Shown in pieces: positions 56,727 to 64,000 of a DNA stretch of 64,000 nt. The stretch covers positions 1,116,001-1,180,000 of the forward strand of contig NZ_CP023067.1 of NCBI RefSeq assembly GCF_002288525.1, given 5' to 3'. The stretch's first letter is position 1; each line of letters opens with the position of its first letter. Made by a program: the position numbers and the translations under genes. This stretch comes from Sinorhizobium sojae CCBAU 05684. GTDB lineage: Bacteria > Pseudomonadota > Alphaproteobacteria > Rhizobiales > Rhizobiaceae. The notes under the pieces were generated by a model that was not told the origin of the DNA, did no database searches, and saw nothing but the letters and a program-made list of their open reading frames with translations.

Positions 56727-56943
56727 GGTAGCTCCTTTCGCCTGATTGTCGTTGTCGGGACGCCGGAAGCGCCTTTGACTGCCCGCTGTGGGGCGAAGGT
56801 GAGATGAGCTTATAGGCCTTTAAGTGCGGGCGGGGCAATCCGCAGCGGCAAAAAGTCGACCAAATGCGCCCCCGATCGCCGCGTCGGTCTCCAATCTTCC
56901 GGCGCGAGCGATGCGGCATGCGGCAGATTGTGGTTGCGTGATT

Positions 56944-57675
56944 CTAACCGTTATCCGCCCGCGTGGGGCCGAAGACCATTTCGAATGCTTCCCTGAGCCG
57001 TGTATCGACATCGGCCATCATGACCGGCAGACCGAGATCGACGAGGCTTGTCACGCCATAGCCGCGGATGCCGCAGGGCACGATGCCGTTGAAGTGATCA
57101 AGATCCGGGTCGACATTGAGCGAGAAGCCGTGGAAGCTCACCCATCTTCGCAGGCGGATACCAATGGCGGCGACCTTGTCCTCGGCCATGGATCCATCCA
57201 TCAGCGGCGCCTTCTCCGGCCGGCGCACCCAGACGCCGACGCGGTCTTCGCGTCGCTCGCCTTTGATGTTCATCGAATCGAGCGTGGCGATGATGACGCT
57301 TTCGAGCGCCGCGACGAAGGCGCGGACATCCTGCCGGCGCCGCTTCAGGTCGAGCATGACGTAGACGACCCGCTGCCCGGGACCGTGATAGGTATACTCG
57401 CCGCCGCGGCCGGTCGCAAAGACCGGAAAGCGGTCCGGCATCACGAGGTCGGCGGCATGGGCGCTCGTGCCGGCCGTGTAAAGCGGCGGATGCTCGACCA
57501 GCCAGACCAACTCGTCGGCGGTGCCGGCCGCGATTGCCGCCGCCTCTCGCTCCATCGTTTCGACCGCCTGTGGATAACCGACGAGGGCAGGGGCGATGCG
57601 CCAGCGCACCGGCGGCGTTTCCGGCGGAGCAAACATCTCCTTGCTGAGGTTTTCACGCTGCATGGGGGCCCACAT
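56944..57675 (-). CDS. lipB: Lipoyl(octanoyl) transferase
   Basis: 243 residues from ATG at 57675, preferred because GGAAAAG lies about 8 bases upstream; ATG at 57663 is the alternative. LipB motifs: [35 protein letters not shown], catalytic Lys in [10 protein letters not shown] and catalytic Cys in [15 protein letters not shown]. It moves octanoyl from acyl carrier protein to lipoyl domains of 2-oxoacid dehydrogenases. Confidence 0.95.
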   Translation of the reverse strand: MWAPMQRENLSKEMFAPPETPPVRWRIAPALVGYPQAVETMEREAAAIAAGTADELVWLVEHPPLYTAGTSAHAADLVMPDRFPVFATGRGGEYTYHGPGQRVVYVMLDLKRRRQDVRAFVAALESVIIATLDSMNIKGERREDRVGVWVRRPEKAPLMDGSMAEDKVAAIGIRLRRWVSFHGFSLNVDPDLDHFNGIVPCGIRGYGVTSLVDLGLPVMMADVDTRLREAFEMVFGPTRADNG

Positions 57676-57794
57676 TTACCGACTTTTCCGACTTGTACAT
57701 GGGACGGACGGCGCCAAGAGTCCAGCGTTTCCAGCGCTTTCAGCGAGGTCCGTCGAAATTGTTCGGTTTCCCGTCAAATTTCTGTCACGGCGCC

Positions 57795-57823
57795 CTTGTG
57801 CACCCCCAATGCTTTTGCTACAT
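57795..57823 (+). promoter_or_regulatory. tRNA-Leu promoter
   Basis: CTTGTG (57795-57800), 17-base spacer, CTACAT (57818-57823), close to the rhizobial sigma-70 consensus CTTGAC-N17-CTATAT. The start of transcription would be near 57830, about 30 bases before the tRNA. Confidence 0.65.
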
Positions 57824-57859
57824 GCAGCCCCGCCGACGCAAATCGGCACCTACCACGAT

Positions 57860-57944
57860 GCGGTCGTGGCGGAATTGGTAGACGCGCAGCGTTGAGGTCG
57901 CTGTGGGGCAACCCGTGGAAGTTCGAGTCTTCTCGACCGCACCA
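57860..57944 (+). tRNA. tRNA-Leu (GAG)
   Basis: 85 bases including an encoded CCA. Acceptor GCGGTCG pairs with CGACCGC; D arm GGCGGAATTGGTAGACGC; anticodon stem CAGCG with CGCTG around loop TTGAGGT (anticodon GAG); long variable arm (GTGGGGCAACCCGT); T arm with GTTCGAGTC. All features of a class II leucine tRNA are present. Confidence 0.95.
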
Positions 57945-58205
57945 AAACTATCCGGCAGGCGAGCTGGATACGCAAATCTCCTCCATCGTATTCTTTGGCA
58001 AGACGCCGGAAATTTGACCACCGGGTCCTGCTGCATTCGGCCGCGTGTGCACCAACGATTCGCATCTCGCTGCCGTTGTTTAGCCAAGCGACGCTTGAAT
58101 CGGCTCTGTTCATTCGTCCGGAACGGGCACCGTCACTTCGTCCTTCAGATCGCGGAACTCGACCCGGCGATCCGGTGCCAGCGGCCTTTGCTCGATGCTG
58201 ATGCG

Positions 58206-58649
58206 CTATTGATTGATCTCAGGCTCGACAAGCCTTGCCAGGTTTCGCAGCGACTCCTGCCAACCGAGATAGCAAGCCTCGGGTGGTATGACGTCCGGCA
58301 CGCCTGCCTGCTCGATATCCAGCTCGGTGCCGACCGATACTTTCTTCAATGTCACAGTCACTTGCATGTCACCGGGCAGGTTGGGATCGTCGAAAGTGTC
58401 CGTGTAGCGCAAGCGTTCGCCTGGGACGAGTTCGACATATTCGCCGCCAAACGCGTGGCTTGTACCCGTTGTGAAGTTCCGGAAGGACATTTTGAACGTG
58501 CCGCCGACTTTGGGATCCAGGTGATGCACAGTGCAGGCGAAGCCGTTTGGCGGAAGCCACTTCGCGAGCGCGTCTGCCTCGATGAACGCGCGATAGACTT
58601 TTTCTGGGTTGGTTGCCAGAACGCGATGCAAGCGTATGATGCTGGGCAT
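58206..58649 (-). CDS. SRPBCC-superfamily (AHSA1-like) protein
   Basis: 147 residues from ATG at 58649 (AAGGAGAAACG upstream); the longer frame upstream is not protein-like. START-like fold: RVLATNPEKVYRAFIEADAL, KWLPPNGF, GGTFKMSF and GWQESLRNLARLVEPEI at the end. Proteins of this type bind hydrophobic ligands or act as co-chaperones; specific role unknown. The frame stays open for 31 codons past the TAG, ending VTVPVPDE, possibly chance. Confidence 0.85.
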   Translation of the reverse strand: MPSIIRLHRVLATNPEKVYRAFIEADALAKWLPPNGFACTVHHLDPKVGGTFKMSFRNFTTGTSHAFGGEYVELVPGERLRYTDTFDDPNLPGDMQVTVTLKKVSVGTELDIEQAGVPDVIPPEACYLGWQESLRNLARLVEPEINQ

Positions 58650-59224
58650 AATCGTTTCTCCTTGTGAATTGACAGTGCCGCCGATGAATAGCCGGTCCAC
58701 GCGCCGAGGACGAACGAGGCTCCGCCAATGCGACAGCGGATCCCAGATTTCTTGAAAGCGCCAGTTTAGACGTTGCCATCCCGGAGCCGGACGTTTCACC
58801 CATGCCCCGGACCGTGAGTTTGCCGACTGCCGCTTCTACGCCTATTGACCAAGCGCGCCACTCACGAAGCAACCGCCCTACACGATAATGTTGATGGCTA
58901 AATTCGCGGAATCGTAAAAAAAAAGTCGGCGAACGGGCAGGGATTAGTTATGCTTCATTTTGTCATGCGGATTCGCGTCAGCGGCCGCGATGATGGGGTG
59001 ACAGAGCGACGAGTCTTGCGGAGCGCGCCTCCGATTTCAAAAGAGGCGCCGATCGGTCGGTCCCGAACTGATGTGCGGATGTCGTCGTTAGCTGCTGCTT
59101 CGGCATCCGATTCCAGTGCCGGTTATAAAGAAGGAACTTTGAAGTCAGGAAACCGTTCACTTGAAGCAGAAGCCGACAGGCAGCTATCCCGTTTCAACCA
59201 AGCGGCCTGCCGCGGGAGAGCACG
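58650..59224. other. Divergent intergenic region SRPBCC gene / prkA
   Basis: About 575 bases with no convincing gene. Contains a poly-A run (9 A at about 58916-58924) and the EcfG-type prkA promoter at 59133-59157. Short frames near 58700-58870 look like shadows. Confidence 0.5.
59133..59157 (+). promoter_or_regulatory. EcfG/RpoE2-type promoter of the prkA operon
   Basis: GGAAC (59133-59137), 16-base spacer, CGTT (59154-59157), 67 bases before the prkA ATG. This matches the consensus for general-stress sigma factors of alphaproteobacteria (GGAAC-N16/17-CGTT). The stress role of the operon agrees with it. Confidence 0.75.
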
Positions 59225-61174
59225 ATGCAAAGGAGTGAATCTGACGTCTTCGACCTCTTTTCGGAGATCTATTCGAGTGCAGCGCAAGAAGAGATAAGCC
59301 TACAGGAATATCTTCTCGCATGTCGTGACGACAAGAGTATGTACGCCACCGCTCAGGAGCGGATGGTGGATGCCATTGGAGAACCGGTTCTCGTCGATAC
59401 CAGCGCCGACGAACGTCTGGGCCGGATCTTTGCCAACCGAACCATCAAGATCTATCCGGCTTTTTCCGACTTTTTCGGCATGGAAGACACGATCGAGCGG
59501 ATCGTCGGTTACTTCCGCTACGCTGCCCAGGGTCTCGAGGAACGCAAGCAGATTCTCTACCTCCTGGGACCGGTCGGCGGCGGCAAGTCCTCGCTCGCCG
59601 AGCGGCTAAAGAGGCTGATGGAGCAGCGGCCGGTATACACGCTGATGGTCAATGGACAGATCAGCCCGATCTTCGAGTCGCCCCTCGGCCTCTTTCATCC
59701 CGAGCGCATGGCCGATCTTCTCGAGGACAAATACGGCATCGCCCGACGAAGGTTGACCGGCCTGATCTCGCCCTGGGCGGCGAAAAGGCTCGACGAGGTC
59801 GGGGGCGACATTTCGAAGTTTAGCGTCGTCAAGCTGACGCCCTCGCGGCTGCGCCAGATCTGCATCGCCAAGACAGAGCCCGGCGACGAGAACAACCAGG
59901 ACGTCTCCTCGCTCGTCGGCAAGGTCGATATCCGGCAGCTCGAAAACTACAGCCAGGCGGATCCCGACGCCTATTCCTACAGCGGCGGGCTCAACCGCAC
60001 TTCGCAGGGGCTGCTCGAATTCGTCGAGATGTTCAAGGCTCCGATCAAGGTCCTGCATCCGCTGCTGACGGCGACGCAGGAGGGCAGCTACAACGGCACG
60101 GAGAATTTCGGCGCCTTCCCCTATCAGGGCACCATCCTTGCGCACTCCAACGAGTCGGAATGGCTGCAGTTCAAGAACAACCGCAACAACGAGGCGTTTC
60201 TGGACCGCATCCTGGTGGTCAAGGTGCCCTATTGCCTGCGCGTGACCGAAGAGAAGATGATCTATGAAAAGCTTCTTCGCGAAAGCGAACTGGTCAGCAA
60301 CCCGTGCGCTCCGGAAGTCCTGGAGATACTGAGCCGGTTTACGGTCTCGACCCGTCTCGTGCCGCACGAGAATTCTTCGCTCTATACCAAGATGCGCGTC
60401 TATGACGGCGAGAATCTCAAGGATGTCGATCCGAAGGCGCGCTCCGTCCAGGAATATCGCGATGCGGCCGGTGTCGACGAAGGAATGACCGGCGTCAGCA
60501 CGCGCTTTGCCTTCAAGGTCCTCTCCGAGACCTTCAACTACGACACCAAGGAGGTCGCCGCCGATCCGGTGCACCTCATGTATATCCTGGAGCAGGCGAT
60601 CAAGCGCGAACAGTTCCCGAAGGAATCCGAGGCGGCCTATCTCGATTTCATCAAGTCGGAACTTGCCACACGCTATGCGGAGTTCATCGGTCACGAGATC
60701 CAGAAGGCCTATCTGGAATCCTACAGCGAATACGGTCAGAATCTTTTCGACCGCTATATCGCCTATGCCGATGCCTGGCTCGAGGACCAGGACTTCAAGG
60801 ATCCGGACACGGGGCAGATCCTCAACCGCAAGATTCTCGACAGCGAGTTGTCGCAGATCGAAAAGCCGGCGGGCATCGCCAATCCGAAGGATTTCCGCAA
60901 CGAAGTCGTCAAGTTCACGCTCAGGGCGCGCGCCAAGAACCACGGGCGCAATCCGGCCTGGACCAGCTACGAGAAGCTGCGCGAAGTCATCGAGAAGCGC
61001 ATGTTCGGCCAGGTCGAGGACCTGCTGCCGGTGATCAGCTTCGGTTCCAAGAAGGACAGCGCCACCGAGAAGCAGCACGCCGAGTTCGTCCAACGGATGA
61101 AGGAGCGCGGATACACCGAACGGCAGGTGCGAAGGCTCGTCGATTGGTACATGCGGGTGAACAAGGCGGGTTGA
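59225..61174 (+). CDS. prkA: PrkA-family serine protein kinase
   Basis: 649 residues. N-terminal AAA domain with Walker A LLGPVGGGKSSLAERLKRLM (about residues 115-135) and SGGLNRTSQGLLEFVEMFKA; C-terminal PrkA kinase-like domain ends near LVDWYMRVNKAG. ATG at 59225 follows GGGAGAGCACG. In E. coli (YeaG) it is part of the general-stress and nitrogen-starvation response. It heads an operon with the YeaH- and YcgB-type genes. Confidence 0.94.
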   Translation: MQRSESDVFDLFSEIYSSAAQEEISLQEYLLACRDDKSMYATAQERMVDAIGEPVLVDTSADERLGRIFANRTIKIYPAFSDFFGMEDTIERIVGYFRYAAQGLEERKQILYLLGPVGGGKSSLAERLKRLMEQRPVYTLMVNGQISPIFESPLGLFHPERMADLLEDKYGIARRRLTGLISPWAAKRLDEVGGDISKFSVVKLTPSRLRQICIAKTEPGDENNQDVSSLVGKVDIRQLENYSQADPDAYSYSGGLNRTSQGLLEFVEMFKAPIKVLHPLLTATQEGSYNGTENFGAFPYQGTILAHSNESEWLQFKNNRNNEAFLDRILVVKVPYCLRVTEEKMIYEKLLRESELVSNPCAPEVLEILSRFTVSTRLVPHENSSLYTKMRVYDGENLKDVDPKARSVQEYRDAAGVDEGMTGVSTRFAFKVLSETFNYDTKEVAADPVHLMYILEQAIKREQFPKESEAAYLDFIKSELATRYAEFIGHEIQKAYLESYSEYGQNLFDRYIAYADAWLEDQDFKDPDTGQILNRKILDSELSQIEKPAGIANPKDFRNEVVKFTLRARAKNHGRNPAWTSYEKLREVIEKRMFGQVEDLLPVISFGSKKDSATEKQHAEFVQRMKERGYTERQVRRLVDWYMRVNKAG

Positions 61175-61199
61175 GGATGCGCGACGCAGGGGTCAGTCA

Positions 61200-62516
61200 A
61201 TGCCGAATTTCATCGACCGCCGCCTTAACCCGAAAGACAAGAGTCTCGGCAACAGGCAGCGTTTCCTGAAGCGCGCGCGTGAGGAACTGAAGCGCGTCAT
61301 CAAGGAGCGGGTAAAATCGGGCAAGATCGCCGACGTCGACGCCGAGCACAACGTGTCGATGCCCGCCCGCGGCGTCAGCGAGCCGAGCTTCCAGCCCGAC
61401 AGACATAGCGGTGAAAAGCAGTATGTTTTGCCCGGGAACCGCGAGTTCGCGCCCGGAGACCGTCTCCCGAAGAAGGGTTCCGGCAGAGGGGCAGCAGGCG
61501 CGGGCGCCGGGACCGGTAAAAGCGAGGACGATTTCCAGTTCGTCCTCTCCCGCGAAGAGGTGCTCGATCTGTTCTTCGAGGACCTGGAACTCCCGGATAT
61601 GGTGAAGCTCAATCTGAAGGAGTCCGTCGCCTTCAAGCGGCGCCGCGCCGGCTTCACGGCAAGCGGCTCTCCCATGAACATCAATGTGGGGCGCACGATG
61701 CGCAATAGCTTCGGGCGCCGCATTGCGCTCAGGCGTCCGTCGCGGCGGGAAGTCGAGGAGCTCGCAGAAGAGATTGCCAAGCTCGAGGCGGCGCCGGGTG
61801 CGCAGACGAAGCACAAACAGCATATCGAGGAGTTGCGCCAGACCCTCGACAAGTTGGAACGTCGGCGCCGGCGGATCGCCTATGTCGATCCGGTCGACAT
61901 CCGTTTCAATCGCTTCGAGCCGCAGCCGCTGCCGAATGCAAGCGCGGTGATGTTCTGTCTCATGGATGTTTCCGCCTCTATGGGCGAGCGTGAGAAGGAC
62001 CTCGCCAAGCGCTTCTTTGTGCTGCTGCACCTCTTCCTCAAGCGGCGCTACGAGCGCATCGACATCGTCTTCATCCGCCATACGGACGAGGCGGGCGAGG
62101 TCGACGAAAACACGTTCTTCTACAGCAAACAGAGCGGCGGCACGATCGTTTCGACGGCCCTCGAGGAAATGCTCCGCGTCATACGCGAGCGCTATCCGGC
62201 GCATGAATGGAACATCTACGCCGCGCAGGCCTCGGACGGAGAGAACATTTCCGGTGACTCGGAGCGTTGCGCTTCGCTGCTGCACGACGAGTTGATGCGG
62301 CTATGCCAGTACTACGCCTATGTCGAAATCATCGACGAGCGTGAGACGGAGATCTTCGGGACGACCGACAACGGGACGTCGCTCTGGCGCGCCTATCGCA
62401 CCGTCGACGACGAATGGCCCAACTTCCAGATGACCCGCATAGCGAAGCCGGCGGACATCTATCCGGTGTTCCGCAAGCTCTTCGGCAAGCAGCAGACCGT
62501 GCAGTTGCACAAGTGA
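61200..62516 (+). CDS. yeaH: YeaH-family protein (DUF444), VWA-like
   Basis: 438 residues. N terminus PNFIDRRLNPKDKSLGNRQR is the DUF444 start. A von Willebrand A-like fold with a MIDAS-type motif (MDVSASMGEREKDLAKRFF) occupies the C-terminal half. A Gly/Ala-rich linker (GSGRGAAGAGAGTG) is near residue 100. Usually found between prkA and ycgB/spoVR; acts with PrkA in stress responses by unknown means. Starts 25 bases after prkA. Confidence 0.93.
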   Translation: MPNFIDRRLNPKDKSLGNRQRFLKRAREELKRVIKERVKSGKIADVDAEHNVSMPARGVSEPSFQPDRHSGEKQYVLPGNREFAPGDRLPKKGSGRGAAGAGAGTGKSEDDFQFVLSREEVLDLFFEDLELPDMVKLNLKESVAFKRRRAGFTASGSPMNINVGRTMRNSFGRRIALRRPSRREVEELAEEIAKLEAAPGAQTKHKQHIEELRQTLDKLERRRRRIAYVDPVDIRFNRFEPQPLPNASAVMFCLMDVSASMGEREKDLAKRFFVLLHLFLKRRYERIDIVFIRHTDEAGEVDENTFFYSKQSGGTIVSTALEEMLRVIRERYPAHEWNIYAAQASDGENISGDSERCASLLHDELMRLCQYYAYVEIIDERETEIFGTTDNGTSLWRAYRTVDDEWPNFQMTRIAKPADIYPVFRKLFGKQQTVQLHK

Positions 62517-62522
62517 AAGGCG

Positions 62523-64000
62523 ATGATGATGCCACAGGGCGCGGCCTCAAACCTTTTGTTTCAGGGCTCCGACTGGAACTTCGAGACGCTCTCGCGCACC
62601 TATGACGCCATTGAGGCGATCGCGATCGATGAACTCGGGCTCGACGTCTATCCGAACCAGCTTGAGATCATTTCCTCCGAGCAGATGCTCGACGCCTATT
62701 CATCGGTCGGCATGCCGCTGATGTATCAGCACTGGTCCTTCGGCAAGCGCTTCGTTTTCGAGGATCACCTCTATCGCAAGGGTCGTCGTGGCCTGGCCTA
62801 CGAACTGGTCATCAACTCCAATCCCTGCATCACCTATCTGATGGAGGAAAACACCATGGCCATGCAGGCCCTGGTGACCGCTCACGCCGCCTTCGGCCAC
62901 AATCACTTCTTCAAAAACAACTACCTGTTCCGGCAATGGACCGATGCCAGTGCGATCCTGGACTATATGGAGTTTGCCAAGAAATACATCGCCAAATGCG
63001 AGGAGCGCCACGGCACGGCCGCAGTCGAGTCGATTCTCGATTCCGCCCATGCGCTCATGGACCAGGGCGTCTTCCGCTATCGGCGGCCTCCGAGACTTTC
63101 TTCGGAAAAGGAGCGGGAGCGCACCCGTGAGCGGCTGGAATACGAGGAGCAGACCTTTAGCGACCTGTGGCGGACGCTTCCGCCCACGAGCGAGAACAGC
63201 GACCCAAAGGCGGTCGAGCGTGACGTATCGGAGCGCAAGAAAGCGCTAAATCTGCCCGAGGAGAACCTTCTTTATTTTCTGGAGAAGACCAGCCTGATCC
63301 TGGAGCCCTGGCAGAGGGAAATCCTGCGCATCGTCCGTGTCATCGCGCAATATTTCTATCCGCAGCGGCAAACGAAGGTGATGAACGAGGGGTGTGCCAC
63401 CTATGTTCACTACACCATCATGAACCGGCTGTTCGATCGGGGTCAGATCACCGAAGGCGCCATGCTGGAGGTTCTCCAGAGCCATACCAACGTCGTTTTC
63501 CAGCCGCCCTTTGACGATCCCCGCTACCCCGGCATCAATCCATATGCCCTCGGATTCGCGATGATGCAGGAGATCGAGCGCATCTGCGTCGACCCGACGT
63601 CGGAGGATCGTGACTGGTTTCCGGAGATAGCGGGGACGGGGAACTGGCGCGAGACGCTGCTCGACGCCTGGGCAAACCACCGTGACGAGTCCTTCATCCT
63701 GCAATATCTGAGCCCGTCGCTCATACGGAAATTCAGGCTGTTTCTGCTGACCGACGAGGCAGACGACAATTATTGCGAAGTCGCTTCCATACACAACGAG
63801 CGCGGTTACGAGGCGATCCGCACGGCGCTTGCCCGCAGCTACGACGTCGGCGCGAACCAGCCGGATATCCAGGTGATGGATGTGGACCTATTGGGCGACC
63901 GCCATCTGCGCCTGCAGCACAACGTCAAGAATGGCGTTCTTCTCGAAGAGGACGGCCGGGACGACACGCTGCGTCACGTCCGCCATCTGTGGGGATATGA
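62523..64000 (+). CDS. SpoVR/YcgB-family protein (3' end outside window)
   Basis: 492 codons are visible from ATG at 62523 (three ATGs in a row; AAAGGCG upstream); the frame is still open at the window end. The family signature is clear: LFQGSDWNFETLSRTYDAIE, IISSEQMLDAYSSVGMPLMY, HAAFGHNHFFKNNYLFRQW and GFAMMQEIERICVDPTSED. Related to Bacillus SpoVR, but in non-sporulating bacteria part of the prkA-yeaH-ycgB stress operon. Molecular function unknown. Confidence 0.94.
   Translation, partial: MMMPQGAASNLLFQGSDWNFETLSRTYDAIEAIAIDELGLDVYPNQLEIISSEQMLDAYSSVGMPLMYQHWSFGKRFVFEDHLYRKGRRGLAYELVINSNPCITYLMEENTMAMQALVTAHAAFGHNHFFKNNYLFRQWTDASAILDYMEFAKKYIAKCEERHGTAAVESILDSAHALMDQGVFRYRRPPRLSSEKERERTRERLEYEEQTFSDLWRTLPPTSENSDPKAVERDVSERKKALNLPEENLLYFLEKTSLILEPWQREILRIVRVIAQYFYPQRQTKVMNEGCATYVHYTIMNRLFDRGQITEGAMLEVLQSHTNVVFQPPFDDPRYPGINPYALGFAMMQEIERICVDPTSEDRDWFPEIAGTGNWRETLLDAWANHRDESFILQYLSPSLIRKFRLFLLTDEADDNYCEVASIHNERGYEAIRTALARSYDVGANQPDIQVMDVDLLGDRHLRLQHNVKNGVLLEEDGRDDTLRHVRHLWGY

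Noticed and set aside
58113-58205. 31-codon continuation after the SRPBCC stop, ending VTVPVPDE
   Set aside because: It is in frame and protein-like but has no start codon or ribosome-binding site of its own; a chance open stretch cannot be excluded, so no gene is called.

Overview
The window comes from an alphaproteobacterial chromosome, most likely Rhizobiaceae of the Sinorhizobium/Ensifer type. The evidence is the gene order secE-nusG-rplKA-rplJL-rpoBC-rpsLG-fusA-tuf-S10-spc-alpha with secY-adk-rpsM, a 1401-residue RpoC, palindromic intergenic repeats of the RIME kind, an EcfG-type stress promoter, and CTTGTG-N17-CTACAT style promoters. All of this is read by eye; no database was searched.

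Region 1-11,991 is the right part of an integrated genomic island. It ends in a 45-bp copy of the 3' half of tRNA-Trp (11947-11991) next to a P4-type tyrosine integrase. The intact tRNA-Trp should lie beyond the left edge of the window. The island carries, from the attachment site inward: the integrase; a coupled 311-residue protein of unknown function; a second integrase-like protein that has lost its catalytic residues and its arm-binding domain; a three-gene operon ending in a soluble FtsH-like AAA+ zinc protease; a convergent small XRE regulator; an HsdR-like nuclease fused to a P-loop NTPase (possible defence protein); and a decayed OLD-like ATPase gene. A motif containing GACAACGG recurs upstream of four island transcription units. 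Two copies share an identical 12-mer, so the island may have one common regulatory circuit.

Region 12,187-44,634 is the core transcription and translation superoperon: secE, nusG, rplK, rplA, rplJ, rplL, rpoB, rpoC, rpsL, rpsG, fusA, tuf, the S10 cluster (rpsJ to rpsQ), the spc cluster (rplN to rplO, secY, adk) and the alpha cluster (rpsM, rpsK, rpoA, rplQ). Hairpins or terminators sit at rpoC/24.4 kb, tuf/rpsJ, rpsQ/rplN, rplO/secY, rpsM/rpsK and after rplQ, so the run is split into sub-operons. A 97-residue conserved hypothetical gene lies on the minus strand after rpoC.

Region 44,781-57,675 holds housekeeping genes: msrQ-msrP (periplasmic methionine sulfoxide repair, flanked by two copies of one repeat), an HtrA/DegP-type protease and rarA, an SMR exporter behind what looks like a guanidine-II (mini-ykkC) riboswitch, an rluC-type synthase/HAD phosphatase/ATP12 operon, a DUF1883 protein, the glutathione-dependent formaldehyde genes fghA and adhC with two intervening genes, an XRE regulator and lipB. 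A full 129-bp RIME-like element lies at 52.5 kb and a partial one at 24.8 kb.

Region 57,860-64,000 has tRNA-Leu(GAG), an SRPBCC-domain gene, and the stress operon prkA-yeaH-ycgB/spoVR (the last cut by the window end), preceded by a GGAAC-N16-CGTT promoter typical of EcfG/RpoE2 sigma factors.
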